A DNA stretch of 57,124 nucleotides from Roseibium sediminicola (GCF_023156505.1 NZ_JALNMJ010000029.1:1-57124); one strand, 5' to 3'. Shown: positions 8,575 to 18,193, numbered from the stretch's first letter. The notes: generated by a model not told the origin, from the letters alone. A program made the numbers and translations.

Positions 8575-11500
8575 CTACTCAGCGGCCGCCAGGAATTCCT
8601 TGCTGCCATCCTTGTCGTCGCTGCCGCCGTCATTGCGCTTGTTGAGCTGGTTGAGCAGCTGACGGCGCTTTTCGGCGGCCTGGTCCATGTTGGCATCCTT
8701 CACCGGGCCGAAACCGCGGATCTGATCCGGCACCCGCGCCAGTTCCACCAGAAGGCCGTAATTGCTTTCCGGCAGGCGGTTGAGAATTTCGGCGATGTCG
8801 CCTTCATACTGGCTGATCAGGGCCCGTTCGGCCTTGCGCTCGGCGGTGCGGGCAAATGGATCGTACCATTTGCCGCGCGCGCCCTTGAATTTCGCCAGCA
8901 ATTTGAAGGCGCTGAAGATCCAGGGACCGAAAGCGATCTTTTCCGGACGGCCAGTCTTGGGGTCCTTGCGGTGAGCCAGCATCGGCGGCGCCAGATGCAC
9001 TTTCAGCTTGCGCGGATTTTCGAACCGCTGGGCGACCTTCTCCTTGAAGGCCGGATCGGAATAAAGCCGGGCGACCTCGTATTCGTCCTTGTAGGCCATC
9101 ACCTTGTAGAGCAGGTCGGCGACCGTCTGGGTCAGGCGCATCGTGCCGGGACCATGGGCCTCGTCGGCGGCCTTCACCTTGGCCACCAGATCCTGATAGC
9201 GGGCGGCATAGGCCAAATCCTGGTAGGCGGTCAGCTCGGCCGCGTTAAAGGCAATCTTCTCGTCGAGCGTGAAGACGCGCGGCTTTGCTTCCGACGGCAG
9301 CGACTTCAAGAGCTTGTCCGGCTCGGCTGCAAGCACGCGGCCGGCCCGGAAGGCCTTGATGTTGTTCTTCACCGCGGCGCCGTTCAACTCCAGCGCGGTC
9401 TCGATGGCATAATCGGAGATCGGCAGCGCGCCGCTCTGGAACGCCATGCCGACCAGCAGCATGTTGGCGTAGATGGCATCACCGAGGAGTTTCTCGGCCA
9501 CATCCGCCGCGTTGATCGGCAGATAGGTGCTGGATGCCTGACGCAGGGCATTGTCCATGCTCTGCTCATCGAAGGAAAGCGTCTGCTTCAGGACGAATTC
9601 CGCCGTCGGCGCGACCTTGGTGTTGGCGACCGTCAGTGTGTGGCCGCGATGGGCCAGCGCCAGCTGGTCCGCGTTGGCGGCGACCACCATGTCGCTGGCT
9701 ATCAGGAGATCCAGGCTGGCGGCCGGAACCCGCGGGCCTTCGATGGACCTGTCCAGCGCCGCGAAACGCACATGGGAGGTCACCGGACCGCCCTTCTGGG
9801 CGAGACCCGTCATGTCGAGCGTTGAAGCCTGCTTGCCGTCGATATGGGCGGCCATGGCCAGAACGGCGCTGATGGTGGTCACCCCCATGCCGCCGATACC
9901 GGCGACCAGCGTGTTCTGGGTACGCTCGAGCGAGGCCAGCTCCGGCTGCGGCAGGCTCTCAACCAGCGCGTCTATGTCGACATCGGCCTTTCTCGGCTTT
10001 TTCAGCGCGGCGCCGTCAATCTCGACGAAGGACGGGCAGAAGCCCTTGATGCAGGAAAAGTCCTTGTTGCAGCTCGACTGGTTGATGATCCGCTTCTCAC
10101 CAAACGGGGTCGGCAGAGGTTCCACCGAGAGGCAGTTGGACTGCACCGAACAGTCACCGCAGCCTTCGCAGACCCGGTCGTTGATGAAGAGGCGCATATC
10201 CGGATCCGGGAAATTGCCGCGCTTGCGCCGGCGGCGCTTTTCCGCCGCGCAGGTCTGGTCATAGACGATCACCGAGACACCCGGATAGGTCTGCATCTCT
10301 TCCTGCACATCCATCAGCTCGTCGCGGTGATGCACCTTGGTGCCTGGCGCGATCGGCGACCAGGAGCCATAGCTTTCCGGGTTTTCAGAGACAATTGCGA
10401 TGCGCTCGACGCCCTCGGCCTCCAGCTGGCGGGTAATCTGCGGTACACTCAGCTGGCCGTCGACCTTCTGGCCGCCGGTCATGGCAACCGCGTCGTTGTA
10501 GAGAATTTTGTAGGTGATCGGCACGTTGGAGGCGAGCGCCTGGCGGATCGCCAGGATGCCGGAATGGAAATAGGTGCCATCACCAACATTGGCGAACACA
10601 TGTGTGTCACCGGAGAAAGGCTGCTGGCCGACCCAGAGCACGCCCTCGCCGCCCATGGCGATCTGGCCCTCGGTGGTGCGGCCGGCCATCTCGGTCATGG
10701 CATGGCAACCGATGCCCGGCAGCGAACGCGAGCCCTCGGGGGTCTTGGTCGAGGTCGAGTGCGGGCAGCCGGAGCAGAAATAGGGAATGCGGGCGGCGCG
10801 CTCCGCATGGCCCTGGGCCCACATGGCTTGCTTGTTCATGCGCTCGGCAATCGAGCGCATTTCCTCGTTGACCACCTCTTCGGGCAGCCACTTCATCAGG
10901 CCTTCGATCAGTTCGGCAACGGAAATTTCCAGAACGTCGGACAGGAACGGCGTGCCGTCCGGACGGTGCTTGCCCCAGATTTCCGGCCGGCTCATGTCGG
11001 GCCAGTGATAGGAGATTTCCTTGATCTGCGTTTCCATGAAGGCGCGCTTGTGTTCCACCACAAGCAGCCGCTCCGTGCCGCGCGCGAATTCGCGCAAGCC
11101 AAAAGGCTCCAGCGGCCAGGTCATGGCGACCTTGTAGACCCCGAGGCCCAGGCGCTTGGCATAGTCCTCGGTGATGCCCATGAGATCCAGGGCCTGGAGC
11201 AGATCTCGATAAGCCTTGCCGGAAGCGACAATGCCGAGCTTGGCGTTGGTCCGCGTTCCGAACGCCACCCGGTCGAGACCGTTGGTGCGCACATAGGCCT
11301 GGGCGGCCGGCACACGCAGGTCGCGGACGAGGCGCTCTGTTTCCAGGCGGTTGCCAAGAAGGAGATCGCGGTTCTGATGATAGTCCTTGCGCGGATCGCC
11401 ATCGAGCGGACGCACCAGCCGCAGCCGGTTGGGAGCGACATTGATGGTGGCGGAAGCATCCATCGTGTCGGCCACGCAGATCAACGCGGTCCAGAGGCTG

Positions 11501-12096
11501 GTGAACCGGGACATTTCCAGCCCGTGCAGGCCATAGTCGAGCACTTCCTGGATGTCGGCCGGGTTCAGTACCGGCATTTCGGCGTGCTGGAAGAAAAATT
11601 CACTCTGCGCCGGCAGGATTGAGGATTTGGCGAGATGGTCGTCGCCGGCAAGCGCAAGCACGCCGCCATTGCGGTCGGTGCCGGACGCATTGGCCTGGCG
11701 CAGCACATCGCCGGCCCGGTCGACGCCGGGGGCCTTGCCGTACCAGATGCCGAAGACACCGTCGTAAGCGGTCGGCCGGCCGACGCCGCCCTCGCCGCGC
11801 AGCTTCTGGCTGCCCCAGACGGCGGTGGCGCCGAGCTCTTCGTTGACACCCGGCTTGAAGACGACGTCATAACCCTTGAGGTGCCGGTGCGCACGCATCA
11901 GCTCGGTGTCGTAACCGGCCAGCGGCGAGCCGCGGTACCCGGAAATGAAGCCGCCGGTCTTGAGGCCGGCCTCGCGGTCGAGACGCGCCCGGTCGAGAGC
12001 CAGACGGACCAGCGCTTGTATGCCCGTCAGATAGACCCGTCCTTCCGTGGCGACATATTTGTCCTCCAGGGTCACGGTTGGCATATGCACATTCAT
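8575..12096 (-). CDS. Indolepyruvate ferredoxin oxidoreductase, fused single-chain form
   Basis: The 1173-residue enzyme would decarboxylate aryl-pyruvates (indolepyruvate and similar) to acyl-CoA, reducing ferredoxin, in the cytoplasm. It combines what are separate IorA and IorB subunits. An N-terminal pyruvate-ferredoxin oxidoreductase-like domain (GYRGSPLAGYD near 50) is followed by a thiamine pyrophosphate region with CSGCPHSTSTKTPEG near 442, a ferredoxin-type cluster motif CEGCGDCSVQSNC near 640 and a C-terminal gamma domain (GIGGMGVTTISAVLA near 729). The start has AGGAGG nine bases ahead. Alphaproteobacteria often carry this fused form. The Lrp/AsnC gene transcribed the other way is its likely regulator, as commonly found. 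Confidence 0.93.
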   Translation of the reverse strand: MNVHMPTVTLEDKYVATEGRVYLTGIQALVRLALDRARLDREAGLKTGGFISGYRGSPLAGYDTELMRAHRHLKGYDVVFKPGVNEELGATAVWGSQKLRGEGGVGRPTAYDGVFGIWYGKAPGVDRAGDVLRQANASGTDRNGGVLALAGDDHLAKSSILPAQSEFFFQHAEMPVLNPADIQEVLDYGLHGLEMSRFTSLWTALICVADTMDASATINVAPNRLRLVRPLDGDPRKDYHQNRDLLLGNRLETERLVRDLRVPAAQAYVRTNGLDRVAFGTRTNAKLGIVASGKAYRDLLQALDLMGITEDYAKRLGLGVYKVAMTWPLEPFGLREFARGTERLLVVEHKRAFMETQIKEISYHWPDMSRPEIWGKHRPDGTPFLSDVLEISVAELIEGLMKWLPEEVVNEEMRSIAERMNKQAMWAQGHAERAARIPYFCSGCPHSTSTKTPEGSRSLPGIGCHAMTEMAGRTTEGQIAMGGEGVLWVGQQPFSGDTHVFANVGDGTYFHSGILAIRQALASNVPITYKILYNDAVAMTGGQKVDGQLSVPQITRQLEAEGVERIAIVSENPESYGSWSPIAPGTKVHHRDELMDVQEEMQTYPGVSVIVYDQTCAAEKRRRRKRGNFPDPDMRLFINDRVCEGCGDCSVQSNCLSVEPLPTPFGEKRIINQSSCNKDFSCIKGFCPSFVEIDGAALKKPRKADVDIDALVESLPQPELASLERTQNTLVAGIGGMGVTTISAVLAMAAHIDGKQASTLDMTGLAQKGGPVTSHVRFAALDRSIEGPRVPAASLDLLIASDMVVAANADQLALAHRGHTLTVANTKVAPTAEFVLKQTLSFDEQSMDNALRQASSTYLPINAADVAEKLLGDAIYANMLLVGMAFQSGALPISDYAIETALELNGAAVKNNIKAFRAGRVLAAEPDKLLKSLPSEAKPRVFTLDEKIAFNAAELTAYQDLAYAARYQDLVAKVKAADEAHGPGTMRLTQTVADLLYKVMAYKDEYEVARLYSDPAFKEKVAQRFENPRKLKVHLAPPMLAHRKDPKTGRPEKIAFGPWIFSAFKLLAKFKGARGKWYDPFARTAERKAERALISQYEGDIAEILNRLPESNYGLLVELARVPDQIRGFGPVKDANMDQAAEKRRQLLNQLNKRNDGGSDDKDGSKEFLAAAE

Positions 12097-12243
12097 CCGA
12101 ATTCCTCCTCAACCGACATCTGGGGCGGCAACGCCCAGCGGCAACCTCACGTTTTGAGTAATATTATCCTTTTCTCCGGCAATTTCTGTGCTATCGTCGC
12201 GGGCAATCACCCAGGGGCAGAACAAAAATTCCTAAAATAACCA

Positions 12244-12723
12244 ATGACCGACAAATATCTTCTCGACCCGTCTGACATTCGCGTTCTTCGTGTCTTGCAG
12301 CGGGACGCATCGCTTTCGATCGCCGAGGTGGCGAAGGAAGCGGGCATGAGCCAAACGCCTTGCTGGCGCCGGATAAAACGCCTGAAAGAACAAGGCATCA
12401 TCCGCCAAATCACCGCCATTATAGACCGCGAATCCGTGGGTCTCGGCTTTGTCGCCTATTCCTTCGTCAAACTCGCGGTTCCCAGCCGGGAAAACATGGA
12501 AACCTTCGACAAGCTGGTGCATCACTGGCCGGAGGTCGTTACGTGCGAGCGTATCACCGGTGCCGTCGACTACCTTATCAAGGTCGTCACCGATGATATC
12601 AAAACCTACGACAATTTTCTGCGTTTGAAATTGCTCGACAACACGCTCGTCTCCGACGTGCAGTCCCGCATCGTGGTCAACACGGTGAAGGACACGGTCG
12701 CACTGCCCTTGCGGGAAAACTGA
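12244..12723 (+). CDS. Lrp/AsnC family transcriptional regulator
   Basis: The 159-residue protein has an N-terminal helix-turn-helix (DIRVLRVLQRDASLSIAEVAKEAGMSQ, then CWRRIKRLKEQGIIRQ) over about 8-65 and a ligand-binding RAM domain over about 75-150. These regulators sense amino acids and form dimers or octamers on DNA. It is divergent from the indolepyruvate oxidoreductase gene with 147 bases between them, so control of aromatic amino-acid breakdown is a likely role (inference from position). Confidence 0.92.
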   Translation: MTDKYLLDPSDIRVLRVLQRDASLSIAEVAKEAGMSQTPCWRRIKRLKEQGIIRQITAIIDRESVGLGFVAYSFVKLAVPSRENMETFDKLVHHWPEVVTCERITGAVDYLIKVVTDDIKTYDNFLRLKLLDNTLVSDVQSRIVVNTVKDTVALPLREN

Positions 12724-12733
12724 GGCCGGCCGG

Positions 12734-13297
12734 TCAGGCCTGCGCCCGGTTCGCCGGCCTTACCACATCCGCTTCGCCGTCGTCGGGCGCGCGCTCGGAC
12801 AGCAGGGAGCCGTAAAGCAGTTCATCGATGAACAGCGACAGCAGCTGCGGCCGGCCAGACACGCCAGCCTTGCGGTAGATCGCGTTGCACTGGGCTTTTA
12901 CCGTGCCCTCGGCGGTTTTCCGGATCGAAGCGATCTCGGCAATCGAAAAGCCCTTCAGCGCCAACAGCGCGACATCGCTTTCGGACGGGGTCAGCGCCCA
13001 GCTTTCAAAATGTTCTTCCAGCATCACGGCGAAGGCGCCCGAGGCGGCCTTGACCTGCTGCTCCAGTCGTTTTTGACGGGTCATAGTTTTTCTGACTTCA
13101 AAGCCGGTGGCCACCAGACTGACGACAAGCGCCGCAACAATCAGATTTTCCACGATGTCGTTGCCGATCACGGAGGCGGGATTCTCCCCCCAGAACCAGT
13201 CGACCACTTCCTCGGTGACAAGAAAGAAAATGCAGATCCCCTGCAGGCCGAACAACAGCCAGGGCCAGGCGATTTTCCAGTTGGGAAGGGTCGGCAT
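12734..13297 (-). CDS. Membrane-anchored LuxR-type HTH protein
   Basis: The 187-residue protein starts with two predicted membrane helices (about 11-28 and 48-66) separated by a short acidic loop with DWFWGENP, then a short coiled linker (RKTMTRQKRLEQQV) and a C-terminal LuxR-family helix-turn-helix (LTPSESDVALLALKGFSIAEIA, TAEGTVKAQCNAIYRKAG) at about 108-170. A soluble receiver or ligand domain is absent, so the sensing part would be the membrane hairpin or the linker. It converges on the Lrp gene. The regulated genes cannot be told from the sequence. Confidence 0.88.
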   Translation of the reverse strand: MPTLPNWKIAWPWLLFGLQGICIFFLVTEEVVDWFWGENPASVIGNDIVENLIVAALVVSLVATGFEVRKTMTRQKRLEQQVKAASGAFAVMLEEHFESWALTPSESDVALLALKGFSIAEIASIRKTAEGTVKAQCNAIYRKAGVSGRPQLLSLFIDELLYGSLLSERAPDDGEADVVRPANRAQA

Positions 13298-13454
13298 GGT
13301 CTTGTTTGAAACTCCATGAAAGGGTCAGGCCGGATGTGTCAGGGCACCGGATGGATGGAGGGGTATGATGCGCCGGTTCCTGCGTCAATCCTAGGGTCTG
13401 CGGACACTTAGGTTTCGGTGGCGCATTGCAGGCGCATCGACGGGCAAAGCGCGA

Positions 13455-13504
13455 GAAAACCCCGGCCGGCGGTCGGGGCAGACCGTGGCGGGTCCGGCCG
13501 GGGT
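13455..13504 (-). terminator. GC-rich terminator after the PepSY-like gene
   Basis: On the minus strand CCCCGGCCGG and CCGGCCGGGG pair around a 24-base internal part and are followed by TTTTC. Confidence 0.65.
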
Positions 13505-13519
13505 CGGCTCAGTCAGACG

Positions 13520-13825
13520 TCAGTCGTCGTCCATTTCATCCTCGTCCGGACCGTCCATTTCCGTTTCCAGAACCTGGCCCGTCTGGGCATCGACGACAAC
13601 TTCCATCTCCTGGCCATCCATCGAGACCTCGGCTTCGATCTCTCCGTCTTCGGTTTCGATTTCCTCGACCATGTATCCCTGCGAAGTCAGGGCGGCGCGC
13701 ACATCCTCTTCCGTGGTACCGAGCGTGTCGCCGACACTGACGGCCGCGAGCGCAATGCCGGTACTGACCAGAAGGCCGGTTGCCGAAAACAGGGTCAGGG
13801 CCGGCGATTTGAACGGGGTCTTCAT
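13520..13825 (-). CDS. Small secreted PepSY-like protein with acidic tail
   Basis: The ATG at 13823-13825 has AAAGGAC ten bases ahead and opens a signal peptide (MKTPFKSPALTLFSATGLLVSTGIALA). The rest of the 101-residue product resembles one PepSY domain: GTTEEDVRAALTSQGYMVEEIE followed by EIEAEVSMDGQEMEVVVDAQTGQVL. The C-terminus is very acidic (EDEMDDD). PepSY proteins are periplasmic or cell-surface binding modules, often thought to inhibit peptidases; the precise target here is unknown. Transcribed alone. Confidence 0.82.
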   Translation of the reverse strand: MKTPFKSPALTLFSATGLLVSTGIALAAVSVGDTLGTTEEDVRAALTSQGYMVEEIETEDGEIEAEVSMDGQEMEVVVDAQTGQVLETEMDGPDEDEMDDD

Positions 13826-14026
13826 GAGTTTACGTCCTTTGACTGATTGGAGGTCAGATCGACAGCGTGGGTGTCGCCGTCTGGACCGCATCTGGGGTTC
13901 GACGCCCCCGCTCAGCCATCGGTCGTAGGCTTATAAACCCGGTTCTCAACCAAGGTTTATGCCGGTTTAGAAAGAGATTATCCGCGGATGAGAGACCTCA
14001 TGACGCCAGGCGGCAGTGCCGGGCGG

Positions 14027-15295
14027 TCAAAGCGCAAAGCGTGCCGGGGACAAGCCGGAGGGATCGAGAAACGGGCTTTTTCCCGCGATCATCGCCGCCA
14101 CAAGCCGCCCGGTGACCGGTCCAAGCGTGAACCCGTCATGGGCATGACCGAAATTCAGCCACAGGCCCGGCGTCACCGGGGACGGACCGACGACCGGAAG
14201 ACTGTCGGGCAGACAGGGGCGGCAGCCCATCCAGATCTCGTCCTTGAGCGTGCGGCCCAGCGGGAACAGGTCCTCGGCCCGTCGCTTGGCCAGTTTGAGC
14301 ACGGACTGATTGACCGGCGCGTCGCGGGGGGCGAGCTCCACACCCGTGGTCAGGCGGATGCCATTGTCCGTTGGCGTCAAGGCAAAGCCGTTTTCCACAT
14401 CGACCACGGGCCGCGACAGCGACGCACCGGATCTCGGCCGGAAATGCATGTGATAGCCGCGCTTGACCGCAAGAGGATAGGTTTCGCCCAGCGTCGTCAA
14501 AAGATCGCCGGACCAGGCTCCCAGGGCGACGACAACATGGGGCGCATAGGCTTCCGTGCGTTCACACTCGAGCCGCCAGGCACCGCGTTGCCGGTGGAGT
14601 TTCTGCGCATCGCCGCGAAGTGAACAACCGCCCTCCCGGACAAAGCCGCGCCAGAACGCATCGACCACCGCCCCCGGATTGGACACCGAGCAGCTTTCCA
14701 GCCAGTGCACCGCCTTCAGACCGGTGGCCAGCAGCCCCGGCTCGAGCGCGGTGACGTCTGCCCCGGCAAGCTCGTCATAGGCAACACCGAAGACACGGGC
14801 ATATTGCCGTTCGACATCTCCTCCGCGCCAGCCGGCCTCGGAGCGGTAGAGATGCAGCCAGCCGCCCTGGCGGTAGAACCGGTCCGCATTGGTACTGCGC
14901 GCCAGCTCCAAATGTTCTTCCACGGCGAAGGCGCGCAAGGGCGCGACGACCCGGGAGTAGATTTCAGTGCCCCGTTCGCTGCCCGCCTTGTGGAACTGCC
15001 TGAGCCAGGGCAGCATCCGGACCACTGTCGCCGGATCCAGCGACACCGCGCTGGACTGCCCGAGGGCAATACCGAGCAGCTGCAGTGGCCGCATCGGTAT
15101 CTTGTGCGGCACGAACCCGTTGCGCTGGACGATGCCGGCATTGCCGAAGGAGGCCTCTTCGCCCGGGTGCTTGCGATCGATCAGGGCGACATCCAGCCCG
15201 AGCCGGCGCAGATGCAGCGCCGTGCACACGCCGACAATGCCGGCGCCAAGCACCATCACGTCGAAGGATTGCGTCTGTCTCGTTTTTGCTGTCAT
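14027..15295 (-). CDS. D-amino-acid dehydrogenase-like FAD oxidoreductase (DadA family)
   Basis: The 422-residue protein is an FAD-dependent DAO/DadA-type oxidase or dehydrogenase that would deaminate a D-amino acid or related imino acid and pass electrons to the respiratory chain. The FAD-binding GAGIVGVCTALHLRRLG motif lies at 17-33, EEASFGNAGIVQ follows at 46-57, and the C-terminal GHAHDGFTLGPVTGRLV closes the flavin site. There is no signal peptide. It is divergent from a transporter gene with 100 bases between them, which could be co-regulated. Substrate choice cannot be read from the sequence. Confidence 0.88.
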   Translation of the reverse strand: MTAKTRQTQSFDVMVLGAGIVGVCTALHLRRLGLDVALIDRKHPGEEASFGNAGIVQRNGFVPHKIPMRPLQLLGIALGQSSAVSLDPATVVRMLPWLRQFHKAGSERGTEIYSRVVAPLRAFAVEEHLELARSTNADRFYRQGGWLHLYRSEAGWRGGDVERQYARVFGVAYDELAGADVTALEPGLLATGLKAVHWLESCSVSNPGAVVDAFWRGFVREGGCSLRGDAQKLHRQRGAWRLECERTEAYAPHVVVALGAWSGDLLTTLGETYPLAVKRGYHMHFRPRSGASLSRPVVDVENGFALTPTDNGIRLTTGVELAPRDAPVNQSVLKLAKRRAEDLFPLGRTLKDEIWMGCRPCLPDSLPVVGPSPVTPGLWLNFGHAHDGFTLGPVTGRLVAAMIAGKSPFLDPSGLSPARFAL

Positions 15296-15395
15296 ACCTG
15301 TTCCGGCCGGTCCAGGATCTGGCTTCGGTCTGTGCGGATCGCAAGGGAAATGCCGAAGTGCCTGCCATTCCAGACATTTCAGGAGACAAGACTAG

Positions 15396-16361
15396 ATGAT
15401 TCGAAGGATCGGGGCAGGTCTGGCATGGATCGGACGGCATGGAACCGCCGCGCTAGCTGTGAGTATCTTTATCGGCATGGCCCTGCCCGCCCTGTCGGCA
15501 ACGCTGCGGCCCTATCTCGCTCTGGCAGTCTTCAGCCTGTTGACCCTCGCCTTTCTCCGGGTCGACCAGCAAGCCATCCGCATGCGCCTGCGCCGTCCTG
15601 CGCTGCTGATCGCCGCGCTCATGTGGATGATGCTCGGCGCGCCGCTCTTGACCTATTTCGGCATCACGCTGTACGGGCCCGAAAATCTCGGCCCGGACCT
15701 TGTGCTCGCACTTTATATCGCCACCGCCGCGCCGCCTGTGATGGCCGCGCCCGCCTTTATCTACCTGCTCGGCCTCGACGGAACGCTCAGCCTGGCCCTC
15801 TCCGTCGCCGCCCTGATCGTCACGCCGCTGACCGCGCCCTTTATCGGCGAATTGATGCTGGGGGCTTCCCTGCCCTTGAGCGTCGGCGGTCTGGCCGCGC
15901 AATTGTCCCTTCTGCTGGTCGGCGCCTTTGCCGTTTCCTTCGCCTTGCGCCGGCTGGCGGGCCGGGAGCGCCTGGCCCGCTCGTCGCACCATATCAGCGG
16001 CCTCAACGTGCTTCTACTCCTGGTCTTTGCCATTGCCGCGATGGATGGCGTTGCCGCCAGCTTTGCCGACAAACCGGTCTTCACCCTGGGTCTCACCGCG
16101 CTGACCTTTGCGCTGGCGCTGGTTCAGATCCTGCTGTCGCTTGTCCTGTTCTCGCCCGCGACCCGTGAAGATGCCTATGCGATTGCCCATACCTGCGGCA
16201 CCCGCAACATGGGGCTGATGGTGGCCGCCTTCGGCGGCACGCTGCCGGAACTGACCTGGCTGTGGTTCGCCGTCGGCCAGTTCCCGATCTATATGCTGCC
16301 GTTGCTGGTGAAGCCCTTTGTCAGGATCTATTGCGGACCAAACGCCGGGAGTGTGACGTAA
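15396..16361 (+). CDS. BASS-type sodium/bile acid symporter-like membrane protein
   Basis: The 321-residue protein has about nine to ten hydrophobic helices and no large soluble part. GMALPALSATLRPYLALAVFSLLTLAF near the start, TAAPPVMAAPAFIYLLGLDGTLSLALSVAALIVTPL in the middle and CGTRNMGLMVAAFGG near the end fit the bile acid:sodium symporter (BASS) superfamily, which moves organic anions with Na+. A ribosome binding site AGGAG lies ten bases ahead. The real substrate is unknown; the divergent D-amino-acid dehydrogenase hints at an amino- or keto-acid. Confidence 0.75.
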   Translation: MIRRIGAGLAWIGRHGTAALAVSIFIGMALPALSATLRPYLALAVFSLLTLAFLRVDQQAIRMRLRRPALLIAALMWMMLGAPLLTYFGITLYGPENLGPDLVLALYIATAAPPVMAAPAFIYLLGLDGTLSLALSVAALIVTPLTAPFIGELMLGASLPLSVGGLAAQLSLLLVGAFAVSFALRRLAGRERLARSSHHISGLNVLLLLVFAIAAMDGVAASFADKPVFTLGLTALTFALALVQILLSLVLFSPATREDAYAIAHTCGTRNMGLMVAAFGGTLPELTWLWFAVGQFPIYMLPLLVKPFVRIYCGPNAGSVT

Positions 16362-16436
16362 CCCGCATCCGCCGACGCGTGATAGGATTAGCTTCTTCGC
16401 CCTGAAACAAGTGATTGCCGTTTAAGGAGAGTGCCG

Positions 16437-17180
16437 TTGTTCCGTATCCGTGCCGTCTTGAGACTATCCGCCCTTGTCGTTGCAGGTCTTCTGGCGCCAG
16501 CCGCGCTCGCCGGCGACACCTCGGAGCTGCAGCTGCTGGGCTTTTCGAAAAACGGCGACTTCTTCGCCTTCGAGCAATATGGCATCCAGGACGGATCCGG
16601 CTTTCCCTATTCTGAAATCTTCGTGGTCGACGTCACCGGCGACAGCTGGGTGCCGCCTTCCCCGTTCCGGCTGCGCAAGGATGTCGAGGCTGGACTTGGC
16701 GATGCAGCCGATACGGCCCTGACGCACACGCGCTCTGAAAACCGCCTTGCGGCGCAGCCGCTGTTTCAGGACAAGGCGATTGCCGGCAAGGGCGAGACCG
16801 TCGGCTTCAACCCGCGCACGGAACTGACGTCCGATCCGCACAAGATGATCGTCGCCGCACGCGACAGCTTCCGCCTCGGCGACGACCCGGTCGACCTGAC
16901 GCTCTCCGAATACGCCCTGCCCGATGCCGAGTGCCAGAGCTACGGCGCCGACACCAGGGGTTTCCGCCTGACCCTGGTGCACAAGGGCGTCACCCGCATT
17001 CTCAATCAGGACAATGCGATCCCGAAGAGCCGCAAATGCCCGCTCGGCTACCGGATCGAGCGCTTTGTCACGCATTTCCCGGCGGAAGCCCCACCGGTCT
17101 TTGCCGTCCTCATCCAGATGGACAGTCTCGGGTTCGAAGGTCCCGATCGCCGTTATCTGGCGATAACCGGACGGCTGTGA
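16437..17180 (+). CDS. DUF2259 predicted secreted protein, probable TTG start
   Basis: The protein of about 247 residues fits DUF2259: a signal peptide (LRLSALVVAGLLAPAALAG), then ELQLLGFSKNGDFFAFEQYGIQDGSGFPYSE, a stretch characteristic of this family. Function is unknown and the site of action would be the periplasm. The ribosome binding site AGGAG (16425-16429) is only one base from the GTG at 16431 but seven from the TTG at 16437, so TTG is the better start. A downstream cysteine pair (C at DAECQSYG and KCPLGY) could form a disulfide. It stands alone between the transporter and rpe. Confidence 0.83.
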   Translation: MFRIRAVLRLSALVVAGLLAPAALAGDTSELQLLGFSKNGDFFAFEQYGIQDGSGFPYSEIFVVDVTGDSWVPPSPFRLRKDVEAGLGDAADTALTHTRSENRLAAQPLFQDKAIAGKGETVGFNPRTELTSDPHKMIVAARDSFRLGDDPVDLTLSEYALPDAECQSYGADTRGFRLTLVHKGVTRILNQDNAIPKSRKCPLGYRIERFVTHFPAEAPPVFAVLIQMDSLGFEGPDRRYLAITGRL

Positions 17181-17301
17181 GCCGCTAAACCGTTTGAGGG
17201 ACCCGGTGCCGTCTTGCCCGGCGGCCCCAGAAATGCTAGCGCGGCAGCACCAGTTGACTGCGGCCCGGGTCGGGGCCGCGCCTGCCTTTCGGGAGAGTGC
17301 C

Positions 17302-17973
17302 ATGCCCCGCGACATCAAGATCGCTCCGTCTATCCTTGCCTCCGATTTCTCCAAGCTCGGCCAGGAGGTTCGCGACGTGGTCGAGGCCGGGGCGGACTGG
17401 ATCCATCTCGACGTCATGGACGGCCATTTTGTGCCGAACATCACCTTCGGTCCGGATGTCATCGCCAAGCTCCGCCCGCACACCGACAAGGTGTTCGACA
17501 CCCATCTGATGATCGAGCCCTGCGACCCATACCTCGAAGCCTTCGCCAAGGCCGGATCGGACATCATCACGGTACATGCCGAAGCCACCACCCATCTTGA
17601 CCGTTCCCTGCAGGCGATCCGCAATCTCGGCAAGAAGGCCGGCGTCTCGCTCAATCCGGCAACGCCCGAGAGCGTTCTGGAATATGTGCTCGACCGGCTG
17701 GATCTCATTCTGGTGATGACGGTCAACCCGGGTTTCGGCGGCCAGAAGTTCATCCACTCCCAGGTCGAAAAGACCCGCCGCATCCGCGAGATGATCGGCG
17801 ACCGGCCGATCGACCTCGAAATCGACGGCGGCGTCACCCCGGAAACCGCCCCGCTGGTCGCCGCCGCCGGCGCCAACGTGCTTGTGGCCGGGTCTGCCGT
17901 CTTCAAAGGCGAGACTGTGGAAAGCTATTCGGGCAATATTTCGGCGATCCGGACGGCGGCTGAAGACGCTTGA
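17302..17973 (+). CDS. rpe: Ribulose-phosphate 3-epimerase
   Basis: This 223-residue TIM barrel interconverts ribulose 5-phosphate and xylulose 5-phosphate in the pentose phosphate and Calvin pathways. All signatures are present: APSILASDFSKLGQEV at the start, HLDVMDGHFVPN, DTHLMIEP, MTVNPGFGGQ and the closing EIDGGV with the phosphate loop. The ATG at 17302 follows GGGAGAG and is chosen over the upstream open frame because the protein then starts like its family. Divalent metal ligands (the two His and two Asp of HLDVMDG, HLM and EIDGG) are intact. Confidence 0.96.
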   Translation: MPRDIKIAPSILASDFSKLGQEVRDVVEAGADWIHLDVMDGHFVPNITFGPDVIAKLRPHTDKVFDTHLMIEPCDPYLEAFAKAGSDIITVHAEATTHLDRSLQAIRNLGKKAGVSLNPATPESVLEYVLDRLDLILVMTVNPGFGGQKFIHSQVEKTRRIREMIGDRPIDLEIDGGVTPETAPLVAAAGANVLVAGSAVFKGETVESYSGNISAIRTAAEDA

Positions 17974-17999
17974 AGCTGAGTTTGTAACGGGAGCGTGTG

Positions 18000-18173
18000 G
18001 CCGATCCTTCGAGACGCCGCTGCGCGGCTCCTCAGGATGAGGCTTTTGGGTGTGGTTGGCGTAGCAAAAGAAGTTTGTGGTTGAAGCTTATACCACACTG
18101 GAAGTATTGGGCGTTTCAACAACTTCAAGCGTCATCCTGAGGAAGCGCGCAGCGCTGTCTCGAAGGATCCGGC
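18000..18173. repeat. REP-like inverted pair, copy 1
   Basis: GATCCTTCGAGACGCCGCTG...CTCCTCAGGATGA (18003-18040) and its inverted form CGTCATCCTGAGGAAGCGCGC...TCTCGAAGGATCC (18130-18173) face each other. Each arm is itself a small palindrome around the GC-rich centre. The same CATCCTGAGG...TCGAAGGA core recurs at 18541-18690, 35767-35876 and 56934-56980. Confidence 0.9.
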
Positions 18174-18193
18174 CGCTTGTTCCCCATGCCTGC

